This document shows positions 1-5,085 of a DNA stretch of 5,367 nt, one piece after another. The stretch comes from Micrococcales bacterium UBA7472. Its GTDB lineage: Bacteria > Actinomycetota > Actinomycetes > Actinomycetales > Microbacteriaceae. Where the stretch lies: assembly GCA_002478545.1 (NCBI GenBank), contig DLOY01000072.1, positions 1 through 5,367 of the forward strand, in the 5' to 3' direction. Below the pieces are notes generated by a model that saw only the letters and a program-made list of their open reading frames with translations, was not told the origin of the DNA and did no database searches. Position 1 is the stretch's first letter, and each line of letters begins with the position of its first letter. The position numbers and the translations under genes were made by a program.

Positions 1-277
1 CGATGCCAACCGATGCGATTCTGTCTGCGACCCCGTGAGACCGGGAACAAACCTTGCAAGCCCCGGAAACATTGTCGTTTACTAATAAGTATTGAGCGTG
101 AAACTTGCCACCGGGCCTTAGCATCTCGGCCAGAGATTCGGTCCCTGATCCATCGAAAACGATTGCAACATCGTCGCCTGCGACTTTGAACTCGTGGGCG
201 GTGCGCATTGCTCGGTAAACACGACTTGCATCGCCCTCGATTGGTTCGTAAACAAAGATCGCAATTTTCAGGCCCAT
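1..277 (-). CDS. DsrE/DsrF-like family protein (partial, C-terminus beyond the window)
   Basis: The 92 residues seen begin MGLKIAIFVYEP and have the alternating beta/alpha pattern of the DsrE/DsrF/TusD-like fold. There is a first hydrophobic strand (residues 3-10), an amphipathic helix around 18-32 (VYRAMRTAHEF), a second strand VAIVFDGSGT (37-46), and a segment with two cysteines, GACKVCSRSHGV (72-83, Cys74 and Cys77). In this fold such a cysteine region often carries sulfur or sits at a subunit interface, but the specific role here is unknown. Full-length relatives are about 110-120 residues, so roughly 20-30 residues are missing past the left edge. The ATG at 275-277 is preceded by AAAGAGAGCC, a usable purine-rich ribosome binding site. 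The gene reads away from the tRNA-like fragment, and if that fragment is an integration scar, the gene lies on the element side. The fold assignment is fairly safe; the function is not. Confidence 0.7.
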   Translation of the reverse strand, partial: MGLKIAIFVYEPIEGDASRVYRAMRTAHEFKVAGDDVAIVFDGSGTESLAEMLRPGGKFHAQYLLVNDNVSGACKVCSRSHGVADRIASVGI

Positions 278-315
278 GCTTGGCTCTCTTTCCGTGCGTT
301 CCAAAGTGGCCAAAA

Positions 316-363
316 GTGCACCAGGTTGAATGTTTCCACATCCTACAGAAAGTTGTGCACCAG
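316..363. repeat. Pair of 9-bp direct repeats GTGCACCAG
   Basis: GTGCACCAG occurs at 316-324 and 355-363, 39 bp apart, between the DsrE-like start and the tRNA-like fragment. Each copy contains the self-complementary GTGCAC. They could be regulator sites for the minus-strand gene or arm-type sites for an integrase acting at the adjacent tRNA end. Chance is not excluded. Confidence 0.3.
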
Positions 364-369
364 ACCCAA
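340..369 (-). promoter_or_regulatory. Possible promoter of the DsrE-like gene
   Basis: Read on the minus strand, TTGGGT (364-369) and TAGGAT (340-345) are separated by 18 bp and would start transcription near 333, about 55 nt before the ATG. Matches to the sigma70 consensus are only 3/6 and 4/6. The 9-bp repeat CTGGTGCAC lies in the spacer (355-363) and again downstream (316-324). Weak evidence. Confidence 0.25.
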
Positions 370-390
370 AGCCCGTTGTGAATCTTGAAC

Positions 391-418
391 AGGGGTTCGA
401 ATCCCCCATTCTCCGCCA
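391..418 (+). other. Orphan tRNA 3' end (T-arm, acceptor 3' strand, CCA): likely integration attachment site
   Basis: Four G-C pairs (392-395 with 403-406) enclose the canonical 7-nt T-loop TTCGAAT (396-402). Then come ATTCTCC (408-414, acceptor 3' strand), discriminator G415 and CCA (416-418). The closing T-stem pair A391/C407 is mismatched. A full tRNA would need a 5' strand GGAGAAT about 75-95 nt upstream, and none is there. No anticodon arm or D-arm can be formed from 300-390 either. The 3' end resembles bacterial tRNA-Ser (long variable arm class), from memory of that family. A 3' fragment with its terminator but no 5' half is what remains at the distal end of an element integrated into a tRNA gene. 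By that logic the element lies to the left and the original chromosome to the right. Confidence 0.7.
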
Positions 419-420
419 GG

Positions 421-448
421 AAAAGACCGTCCTAGAGGCGGTCTTTTT
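421..448 (+). terminator. Strong intrinsic terminator, probably bidirectional
   Basis: AAAAGACCG (421-429) pairs perfectly with CGGTCTTTT (439-447) around a 9-nt loop, and the T-run continues to 448. The plus-strand orientation fits the native terminator of a tRNA gene ending at 418. Because the stem ends in A/T pairs on both sides, the minus-strand transcript also makes a hairpin ending in UUUU, so it can end the SnoaL-like transcript as well. The stop codon of that gene (432-434) falls in the loop. Confidence 0.85.
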
Positions 449-812
449 GTATCTGAATTCCTAATCGATCGATCTGAATCCAGTACTCAACGATGTAGCC
501 AGATTCAATCCGGTAGACACAACTCGCACACTCGCGAATCCCGTTACCTGTTTGCGTCCAGCGCGCAAACACTTTGTCACCGTCGGCAAGAAGTTCATCG
601 ATAACAAACTCGAAATCACCGTAGTGCGCCTTCATTTCCAAGACGTGCTCCGCGTATTGATCGGGGGTTCGAATGATCACTTGCGAATCTTCACTTATGA
701 CTTGGTTGGCGATTACTTCGGGAGCCATGTATTTGCCCGCGCTCCAAGGGTCCTTACCAGAGCGAACTACTTCAAGGAATGTAAGGACTATGTGCCTCGG
801 CGTGCCACTCAT
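432..812 (-). CDS. SnoaL-like / NTF2-fold protein (possible ester-cyclase or ketosteroid-isomerase type)
   Basis: This 126-residue protein is the usual size for the SnoaL-like branch of the NTF2 fold. It has an N-terminal helix (IVLTFLEVVRSGKD, 8-21), a short aromatic segment with YMAPEVIANQ (28-37), a helix TPDQYAEHVLEMKAHYGDFEFVIDELLADGDKVFARWTQTG (49-89, cited by its ends and middle), then strands ending in the typical SnoaL-like tail EYWIQIDRLGIQIQ (109-122). The fold makes a cone-shaped pocket used as an enzyme or binding site; the substrate cannot be read here. The ATG at 810-812 is the only in-frame start, because TAA at 822-824 closes the frame upstream. No good ribosome binding site is visible, so initiation may be weak. 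The last residues (KDRL) and stop are encoded by the terminator hairpin, which suggests the original C-terminus was altered or the terminator captured. Confidence 0.75.
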   Translation of the reverse strand: MSGTPRHIVLTFLEVVRSGKDPWSAGKYMAPEVIANQVISEDSQVIIRTPDQYAEHVLEMKAHYGDFEFVIDELLADGDKVFARWTQTGNGIRECASCVYRIESGYIVEYWIQIDRLGIQIQKDRL

Positions 813-833
813 GTGTTCATGTTAGCGCAGGGA

Positions 834-839
834 GTTATA
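834..839 (-). promoter_or_regulatory. Possible -10 box for the SnoaL-like gene
   Basis: On the minus strand TATAAC matches the sigma70 -10 consensus at 5 of 6 positions and would start transcription around 825-828, giving a leader of about 13-15 nt. No convincing -35 hexamer stands 16-18 bp upstream. The short leader agrees with the absence of a Shine-Dalgarno sequence. Confidence 0.35.
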
Positions 840-966
840 TGGCTCACCTTGGCGCTGAACGTAGTGATGCGTTTCCGACAAAGTGCAATGGCGCAGAAAG
901 ATGGAGTAGAAACCGATTTCAGAAATGGCCATCCAAGCCGTCATTGCGAAGCAGAGGGCGAGTGCG

Positions 967-986
967 TTTCCCCCATTCTCCTCCAG
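967..986 (+). repeat. Imperfect second copy of the tRNA 3' end
   Basis: TCCCCCATTCTCC (969-981) is identical to 402-414 inside the tRNA fragment. After one mismatch (T982 for G415) it continues CCAG, so 17 of 18 positions match from T969 to G986 against T402 to G419. The T-loop to the left is degraded (GCGTTT for TCGAAT) and the 5' arm of the T-stem is gone. It lies in the same orientation, 567 bp from the first copy. It could be a second attachment-site remnant or a chance match. Confidence 0.45.
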
Positions 987-987
987 C

Positions 988-1036
988 AACTCCCTTGATT
1001 TAGAGCCTTGGAAGGTACTAATGAGAGGGAGTTTTT
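988..1036 (+). terminator. Possible terminator-like inverted repeat after the second tRNA-end copy
   Basis: AACTCCCT (988-995) pairs perfectly with AGGGAGTT (1026-1033), followed by a T-run that reaches 1036. The 30-nt loop is long for an intrinsic terminator, though it contains a small CCTT/AAGG self-complement. The arrangement of tRNA end, 2-3 nt, then hairpin plus T-run copies that at 391-448. It is not oriented to stop the minus-strand DUF6958-like transcript. Confidence 0.35.
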
Positions 1037-1061
1037 GCTTGATAGTTCACCCTCAATCGCG

Positions 1062-1412
1062 TCAAGGCAATAGTGAAGGGGGATGACCGGCAAGTCGAAC
1101 TCTCTGAGGTGAGGATTTACCAACCCTCTCCAATAAGCCCTCCACTTCCAAGTCAACTTTGACGAAGCGAATCCAATTGGTGAATTTTCCGCTGGGAAAC
1201 TTAGGGTGACCGGTTAATTCCGCTTCAGCGATCAATATCAAGTCACCAACAAACACCCCTTCACCTTTGTCGAGTTCTTTGACGTATTTCAAGATCAATT
1301 CTCGGAGTGGTTGGTACTGTTCGAGATCTATCGTCCAGACTTCATAGCCATCTGGTCTCACTGCACTTCTGAGCCGTCTGCGACCAGGCGGATGTATGCC
1401 CTGAGCAGTCAT
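1062..1412 (-). CDS. DUF6958-like protein of unknown function
   Basis: This 116-residue soluble protein has a basic N-terminus with HPPGRRR (7-13), a central segment built around LRELILKYVKEL (36-47), and a C-terminal block FPSGKFTNWIRFVKVDLE (72-89) running into EGLLERV (91-97). The order of a PG motif near the start, a helix resembling a small winged-helix unit, then FP-G-W-V--DLE-KG-I-R is what I recall of the DUF6958 family, usually about 95-110 residues with no assigned function. The ATG at 1410-1412 follows AAAAAGGAGAATCCA, an excellent ribosome binding site six bases away, which fixes the start. The gene begins 62 bp after the TetR-family stop on the same strand, so it may be read through from the ABC operon or have its own weak promoter. 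The tail GHPPSLLP looks non-conserved. Family call moderate, function unknown. Confidence 0.6.
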   Translation of the reverse strand: MTAQGIHPPGRRRLRSAVRPDGYEVWTIDLEQYQPLRELILKYVKELDKGEGVFVGDLILIAEAELTGHPKFPSGKFTNWIRFVKVDLEVEGLLERVGKSSPQRVRLAGHPPSLLP

Positions 1413-1474
1413 TGGATTCTCCTTTTTCTAAAGGTGCAAACTTTTTTTATGCAATCTGGCGTCCCCGGGATTGG

Positions 1475-2107
1475 CTACGCGTTGCGCCCAACCTCAACCC
1501 AGCGAGCAATTGTCGCGCCGACCTCAGTGAATTTCATCGGACCCGCAGCTTTACCGCTCTTTATGCGACGCTCCATCTCGGTCCTGATGTAGCTAGCGGC
1601 GATCTCGCTGATGAATTCCGCCGCAGCGCGAACTTCAGCGTCGGGCATCTCCTTCGGGGAGTTTCTTCTTAGCCGAAGGTAGATCAATTCCATGTGTTCT
1701 TCTCGAACACTCAGAAGCTTCGCGACATGCCGAGAAAAGAGTTCGGGGTGGCGCTGAACCATCTGAACGCGCTTGAAGATCAAGGTCGGGTCCAACTCCG
1801 AATTTGGTTCAAATGGGATCAGTGCCAGTGCATCAGAAAAAATGTCACCTGGAGGTGCAGCTAAGAATTCCCTTGCTTTTTGCTCATCGATTTTTGGGAG
1901 ATCGATGCCCATGATGGCTGATTCTTTTGTGGGGAAGTGATAGAAGAATGTTCTCTCTGACACCCCGGCAAGTTTGCAAATTGCTTCAACAGTGGTGCTG
2001 TCGACCCCGTTTTCAAGAACGAGGTCGACAGCCGCCTGCTGAATACGCGCAGCGGTCTTTGCTCCAGCAGATAACTTTGGAGCCTCCGAGTGCGCGATCT
2101 TTGTCAT
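1475..2107 (-). CDS. TetR/AcrR-family transcriptional regulator
   Basis: The 210 residues match the usual size of the family. The N-terminal DNA-binding domain is clear: helix RIQQAAVDLVLENG (21-34), then TTVEAICKLAGVSERTFFYH (38-57) forming the helix-turn-helix with the typical G-VS--TFFYHF-TKE pattern. The rest is helical ligand-binding/dimerisation domain, with no motif that names a ligand. Its ATG (2105-2107) lies 3 bp after the permease stop. No good Shine-Dalgarno is seen at the right distance, so translation is probably coupled to the permease. As last gene of an ABC operon it most likely represses that operon and itself, releasing on binding the exported compound or a related signal. 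The palindromes at 4135-4150 are the candidate site. Class certain, target inferred. Confidence 0.92.
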   Translation of the reverse strand: MTKIAHSEAPKLSAGAKTAARIQQAAVDLVLENGVDSTTVEAICKLAGVSERTFFYHFPTKESAIMGIDLPKIDEQKAREFLAAPPGDIFSDALALIPFEPNSELDPTLIFKRVQMVQRHPELFSRHVAKLLSVREEHMELIYLRLRRNSPKEMPDAEVRAAAEFISEIAASYIRTEMERRIKSGKAAGPMKFTEVGATIARWVEVGRNA

Positions 2108-2110
2108 TCT

Positions 2111-3397
2111 TTACTCGTACCTGAGAGCATCAATGGGGTTGAGTCGAGCCGCCCTTCGAGCTGGCAAGCTGCCGCTAACAAAGGCAATCAACATGATTAG
2201 CAACATAACACCAATTGCGCTTTCAGGGGTGAACAGCAAGATGTTGAGTCCCGGCAAATCCGCGAGTACGGTCTGCATTAGAACCTGAGACAGCGCGCTG
2301 CCTACACCAACGGATACGAGCACACCCAGGATGCTTCCAAGGAATCCGATAAAGGTCGCCTCGAGACTAAACAAGCCAAAGATTCGACCGGCACCCATAC
2401 CCATCGCCTTCATCAGACCGATTTCCCGGGTTCGCTCTTGAACACTCATCAGCAGGGTGTTCACGATTCCAAAGGCAGCCGCCAGTAGAGCGATCAGCGC
2501 AAAGGCGTTCAAGACTCCGACAATTCCGCTGATTACGGTTTGAAGAATTCCAAGCTGGTCCTCAGTGGTTTGTCCGCTTATCTCAATCTCCAATAGGTCT
2601 GACTTGATTCGAGAGACTTCCTCATCAGACGCAGCTGAATCAATGTATGCGACTGCAGCTTGGAAGGACTCGTCACCCTTTACTCCCTCTCGTTGAATGG
2701 AGTGGATTTGTTCATAAGCCAGCTGGTTGACCGCAAGTCCCGACGAGAACAGGCTCGTGTTGGCAACGCCAACGATTTCTAGCTCAAGGGTGCTCTTCTC
2801 CCCCTGCAGCGTTGAAAAGCCCAGAGTGACGGTTTGGCCAATTGCTTGATCCGCGCCACCAAATTCCAACGCCTCCACATAATCAAGCGGCAATACCGCC
2901 TGGTATGTCGCAGTGTCATTGCTCAGCTGCGATCCAGCAGCAAGGTCTGCTTTAGTGAAGGATCCGGTTCTACTAAGACTTACTTCATACTTTGCGGTCC
3001 CCTCGGCTTTGATGTAATCGACGGCCACGCTTTGAATTGGCACAACCTCGATAACCCCCTGAACTTGGGCTGCGTCGCTAAGGTTCTTCTCACTTAGCGC
3101 ACCCGCTCCGCCACCCAAAGGACCGGCCGCGCCGGTGCCAGCGGTTGAACTCTGCTCGTCGTACTCCGCTGGACCCTCGCCTGGATTGGTTGAAGCTGCT
3201 TTGGTCAGCACGAGCATGTCGCTGGCACCAATAGAGGAGACTTGCTTGTCCACATAATCTGAAACACCTGCACCTAAGGCGTTGGTCAGAGTCAGCGTGA
3301 AGGCACCAATAAAGATTGCGAGGACAGTCAAGGTGGTGCGGGTTTTGCTTCGGAAGGTGTTGGACACCGATGATTTGATTAGGTCTGTGGTCTTCAT
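2111..3397 (-). CDS. ABC transporter permease, MacB/FtsX type
   Basis: At 428 residues this has the MacB/LolC/FtsX layout. There is one membrane helix near the N-terminus (about 22-44), a large extracytoplasmic domain (about 46-285), then three helices (about 288-316, 344-368, 391-412). ERTREIGLMKAMG (321-333) is the conserved cytoplasmic segment that contacts the ATPase. The C-terminus PARRAARLNPIDALRYE (412-428) is the standard ending of these permeases. A Gly/Ala-rich low-complexity stretch (about 70-100) interrupts the outer domain and looks like a flexible linker. These permeases work by mechanotransmission on substrates outside the membrane (peptides, lipids, lipoproteins, cell-wall enzymes); substrate not deducible here. 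The ATG at 3395-3397 is preceded by AGGAG that overlaps the TAG stop of the ATPase gene, so the two are translated together. No fusion-protein gene is nearby. Confidence 0.93.
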   Translation of the reverse strand: MKTTDLIKSSVSNTFRSKTRTTLTVLAIFIGAFTLTLTNALGAGVSDYVDKQVSSIGASDMLVLTKAASTNPGEGPAEYDEQSSTAGTGAAGPLGGGAGALSEKNLSDAAQVQGVIEVVPIQSVAVDYIKAEGTAKYEVSLSRTGSFTKADLAAGSQLSNDTATYQAVLPLDYVEALEFGGADQAIGQTVTLGFSTLQGEKSTLELEIVGVANTSLFSSGLAVNQLAYEQIHSIQREGVKGDESFQAAVAYIDSAASDEEVSRIKSDLLEIEISGQTTEDQLGILQTVISGIVGVLNAFALIALLAAAFGIVNTLLMSVQERTREIGLMKAMGMGAGRIFGLFSLEATFIGFLGSILGVLVSVGVGSALSQVLMQTVLADLPGLNILLFTPESAIGVMLLIMLIAFVSGSLPARRAARLNPIDALRYE

Positions 3398-3409
3398 TTC
3401 AACTCCTAG
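3398..3409 (-). promoter_or_regulatory. Ribosome binding site of the permease, overlapping the ATPase stop
   Basis: On the minus strand CTAGGAGTTGAA precedes the permease ATG. AGGAG shares its first two bases with the TAG stop of the ATPase gene. This fixes the permease start and predicts coupled translation of the two subunits. Confidence 0.8.
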
Positions 3410-4101
3410 TTCGAATTGCTTTGACTTACGATTTGCCCATCACGCATCAGAATCTGACGCTCGCATCGAGCCGCCAATTCGGGATCATGGGTCACAATCA
3501 CCAAAGTGATTCCTTTGGATTTGTTCATATCGAATAGTGATTCCACGACAATTTGCCCAGTGGCGCTGTCGAGGTTTCCGGTTGGTTCATCGGCAAAAAT
3601 CACACTCGGTTGGTTGACCAAAGCGCGCGAAATAACTACTCGTTGCTTCTGGCCGCCAGACAAGGCTGTCGCCTTGTTTTTCGATTTTTCGAGCAGGCCA
3701 AATTGCTCCAATACGGCTTCGCCTTTGCGCTTGCGCTCACCAGCACTTACCCCAGCAATCTTCAAAGGAAGGATGGTGTTTTCCAAAACACTTTCCTGAG
3801 GATTCAAAAAGAATTGCTGGAAAACGAAACCAAACTCTTTGTTTCGCAACCGCTCAACTTCCCTTGGCTTCAGAGAGCTAGTCTCAGCGCCATTGATTGC
3901 GACGCTGCCACTGTCTGGAGTATCGAGCAGTGCCAAAAGGTGCATGAGCGTGGATTTTCCCGATCCACTCTTTCCAACAATCGCGACGGACTCGCCCTCG
4001 TTGATTGTTAGAGATACATCCTTAAGCGCGATGAACTTGCCCGCGCCTGAGCCATAGCTTTTGCCCAGGGAGGAGGCCTTGATGACTTCCTTCGTGCTCA
4101 T
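3406..4101 (-). CDS. ABC transporter ATP-binding protein, MacB/LolD type
   Basis: All nucleotide-binding motifs are intact in this 231-residue protein: Walker A GKSGSGKST (43-51), Q-loop at VFQQ (93-96), signature LSGGQ (147-151) followed by KQRV, Walker B VIFADEP (167-173), D-loop NLDS (176-179) and H-loop THD (204-206). The wording LDTPDSGSV near 59-67 and FADEPTGNLDS is typical of the MacB/LolD/FtsE subfamily that pairs with FtsX-like permeases such as the next gene. Two copies should sit on the cytoplasmic face of two permeases and drive the cycle with ATP. The ATG at 4099-4101 follows AAAGGA with six bases between, a good ribosome binding site. It is first in the operon, and the palindromes about 35-50 bp upstream are the natural control point. 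Confidence 0.95.
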   Translation of the reverse strand: MSTKEVIKASSLGKSYGSGAGKFIALKDVSLTINEGESVAIVGKSGSGKSTLMHLLALLDTPDSGSVAINGAETSSLKPREVERLRNKEFGFVFQQFFLNPQESVLENTILPLKIAGVSAGERKRKGEAVLEQFGLLEKSKNKATALSGGQKQRVVISRALVNQPSVIFADEPTGNLDSATGQIVVESLFDMNKSKGITLVIVTHDPELAARCERQILMRDGQIVSQSNSN

Positions 4102-4134
4102 AACGATCCTTTCTAGGTAACTGTAATAATTTTT

Positions 4135-4150
4135 TGCAGTAACTGCAGTT
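4135..4150. promoter_or_regulatory. Overlapping palindromes upstream of the ABC operon, candidate operator
   Basis: TGCAGTAACTGCA (4135-4147) is a perfect palindrome with a central A, and AACTGCAGTT (4141-4150) is a second perfect palindrome sharing its right arm. A third related half, GTAACTG, lies at 4117-4123, exactly 22 bp from the same heptamer at 4139-4145, about two helical turns. Such stacked sites fit a dimeric repressor, and the TetR-family protein of the operon is the obvious candidate. Position is 34-49 bp before the ATPase start, where the promoter should be. I found no convincing -35/-10 pair to anchor it. Confidence 0.5.
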
Positions 4151-4213
4151 TATTTTCGAATGGAAATTTGAAGGCCCCAAAAATCAAACATTCTCAGTAA
4201 TTTGCCAGCTGAC

Positions 4214-4312
4214 CGGATTTCAGACCTGCACCGAAATCCGCTTGATTGTGGAGCCGGGCTTGGCCTCAGGTCTTTGGAGGCCTCAATTCACGCGCTGAGA
4301 TAAGGTGAGGCC
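4214..4312 (+). promoter_or_regulatory. Possible structured RNA leader with loop-loop pairing and RBS sequestration
   Basis: Hairpin 1 is CGGATTTC (4214-4221) with GAAATCCG (4233-4240), an 8-bp perfect stem and loop AGACCTGCACC. Hairpin 2 is GGCCTC (4262-4267) with GAGGCC (4277-4282) and loop AGGTCTTTG. AGACCT in loop 1 (4222-4227) is the exact complement of AGGTCT in loop 2 (4268-4273), allowing a 6-bp kissing contact. GGCCTCA (4279-4285) can instead pair with TGAGGCC (4306-4312), which contains most of the ribosome binding site and touches the ATG at 4313. Opening hairpin 2 would therefore allow the RBS to be masked. Whether this stretch is transcribed is not shown, since no clear promoter was found upstream. 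Confidence 0.4.
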
Positions 4313-4978
4313 ATGGAGATGTTTGCCGATGCGCTGCTGGTTATTCACGTTCTCGCTGGAACGATTGCTCTGCTAGCCGCAGCGCTAGCCGTTTCGCTCC
4401 GAAAGGGTGCACCGAAACACAATTTCGCAGGCAGGGTTTACTTCTGGGCGATGATGGGCGTCGCCGCAACCGCGATTCCAGTTTCCATCATTCGACCTAA
4501 CCTGATGCTCTTTTATGTGGCACTTTTCTCCTCCTACATGGCTTATTCCGGCTGGAGATTGGGACGGCGGGCGAGATACCTAGTCAGCAGGCCTCCCTTC
4601 GTTGAGTGGGCCATGCTGCTGGTGGGTGTAGGGATGATCGCAACTGGTGTGTTGCAGGTTATAACTGGGACCAGCATGGGATGGGTACTGGTTGCCTTTG
4701 GCTCAATCGGTCTGCAATTTGCCATCCAAGATCTCCGCGAATGGGGCAAGCCTCAAGATTTTGGAACCCGAATTTCAAATCACCTATCGCACATGCTGGG
4801 CGGCACAATCGCCACCATTACCGCGGTACTGGTTCAACAGGTGGTTCCGAGGCTTGATCCAGCAAGCCCCTTCAAAGTGGCAGTCTGGTTGGCTCCCACA
4901 TTGGTAATCACTCCTCTAATAGTCATCTGGGCTCGCAAGTTGAAGACCACTCAGAGGGTTCGTCTGTTTGGAAGGTAG
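4313..4978 (+). CDS. Multi-pass membrane protein, DUF2306-like
   Basis: The 221 residues form about six or seven hydrophobic segments: near 7-28, 42-62, 64-84, 98-117, 121-138, 155-178 and 188-206. The N-terminal wording IHVLAGTIALLAAALAV (11-27), then a short basic loop with KHNFAGRVYFWAM (35-47), is what I recall of DUF2306-type predicted membrane proteins, in which histidines in the first helix and loop (here His12 and His36) and a later pair (His157, His160 in NHLSHMLGG) are kept. Such spaced membrane histidines could bind metal or heme, but that is a guess. The start is fixed by AAGGTGAGGCC directly before the ATG. It is transcribed away from the ABC operon and appears to be a separate unit, possibly controlled by the structured leader just upstream. 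The basic C-terminus is probably cytoplasmic. Confidence 0.75.
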   Translation: MEMFADALLVIHVLAGTIALLAAALAVSLRKGAPKHNFAGRVYFWAMMGVAATAIPVSIIRPNLMLFYVALFSSYMAYSGWRLGRRARYLVSRPPFVEWAMLLVGVGMIATGVLQVITGTSMGWVLVAFGSIGLQFAIQDLREWGKPQDFGTRISNHLSHMLGGTIATITAVLVQQVVPRLDPASPFKVAVWLAPTLVITPLIVIWARKLKTTQRVRLFGR

Positions 4979-5032
4979 TAAATCTGGAGCCATCCAACAT
5001 CCTTGGCAGTGACCTATCGGGATCTGTGTGGA

Positions 5033-5060
5033 ATGACTCTCAAGGCATTCGCCTTATAAG
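5033..5060 (+). promoter_or_regulatory. Probable sigma70-type promoter of the last gene
   Basis: ATGACT (5033-5038, 4/6 to TTGACA) and TATAAG (5055-5060, 5/6 to TATAAT) are 16 bp apart. Transcription would begin near 5067, leaving a leader of about 19 nt that carries AAGGA. This agrees with the ATG at 5086 as the start. Confidence 0.5.
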
Positions 5061-5070
5061 TAGTGCGAAT
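5047..5070. promoter_or_regulatory. Inverted repeat spanning the -10 box, candidate operator
   Basis: ATTCGC (5047-5052) and GCGAAT (5065-5070) are perfect inverted copies separated by 12 bp, centre to centre 18 bp, with the -10 box TATAAG between them. A dimer bound here would block the promoter. The following gene may itself encode a winged-helix regulator, so autoregulation is a reasonable guess. Confidence 0.4.
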
Positions 5071-5085
5071 ACTTCCAAGGAAACC

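Larger units (their letters stand above)
813..1061. other. 249-bp intergenic stretch without a convincing gene
   Basis: Between the SnoaL-like start and the DUF6958-like stop no reading frame has both a ribosome binding site and protein-like composition. The stretch holds a candidate -10 box (834-839), an imperfect copy of the tRNA 3' end (967-986), and an inverted repeat with T-run (988-1036). It reads like decayed, rearranged sequence. Confidence 0.6.
4102..4312. other. 211-bp divergent intergenic region
   Basis: This region separates the minus-strand ABC operon from the plus-strand membrane-protein gene. The left third holds the palindromic candidate operator, the right half holds the hairpin series, and the AT-rich part between (about 4150-4200) should contain promoters. 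No sigma70 pair of good quality could be chosen there; TTGAAG at 4168-4173 is a weak plus-strand -35 candidate without a fitting -10. Confidence 0.6.

Noticed and set aside
330..418. A complete tRNA gene ending at 418
   Set aside because: No 5' acceptor strand, D-arm or anticodon arm can be formed from the upstream sequence; only the T-arm and 3' end are present.
552..998. A 148-codon plus-strand reading frame
   Set aside because: It is antisense to the SnoaL-like gene for most of its length and its translation has no recognisable protein character.
941..1156. A 71-codon minus-strand reading frame
   Set aside because: It overlaps the better-supported DUF6958-like gene, has no ribosome binding site of note, and its CWRRMGE segment is just translated tRNA-end sequence.
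1452..1473. CAATC/GATTG inverted repeat after the TetR-family gene as a terminator
   Set aside because: The stem is only 5 bp and on the minus strand it is followed by A residues, not a U-run.
3553..4011. A 152-codon plus-strand reading frame
   Set aside because: It lies wholly antisense to the ATPase gene, whose motifs are all intact on the other strand.
4214..4240. The 8-bp inverted repeat as an intrinsic terminator
   Set aside because: No T-run follows the stem on either strand.
4295..4301. CTGAGAT before the membrane-protein gene as part of a TPP riboswitch
   Set aside because: The rest of the conserved thiamine-pyrophosphate core is missing and the motif is too close to the start codon.
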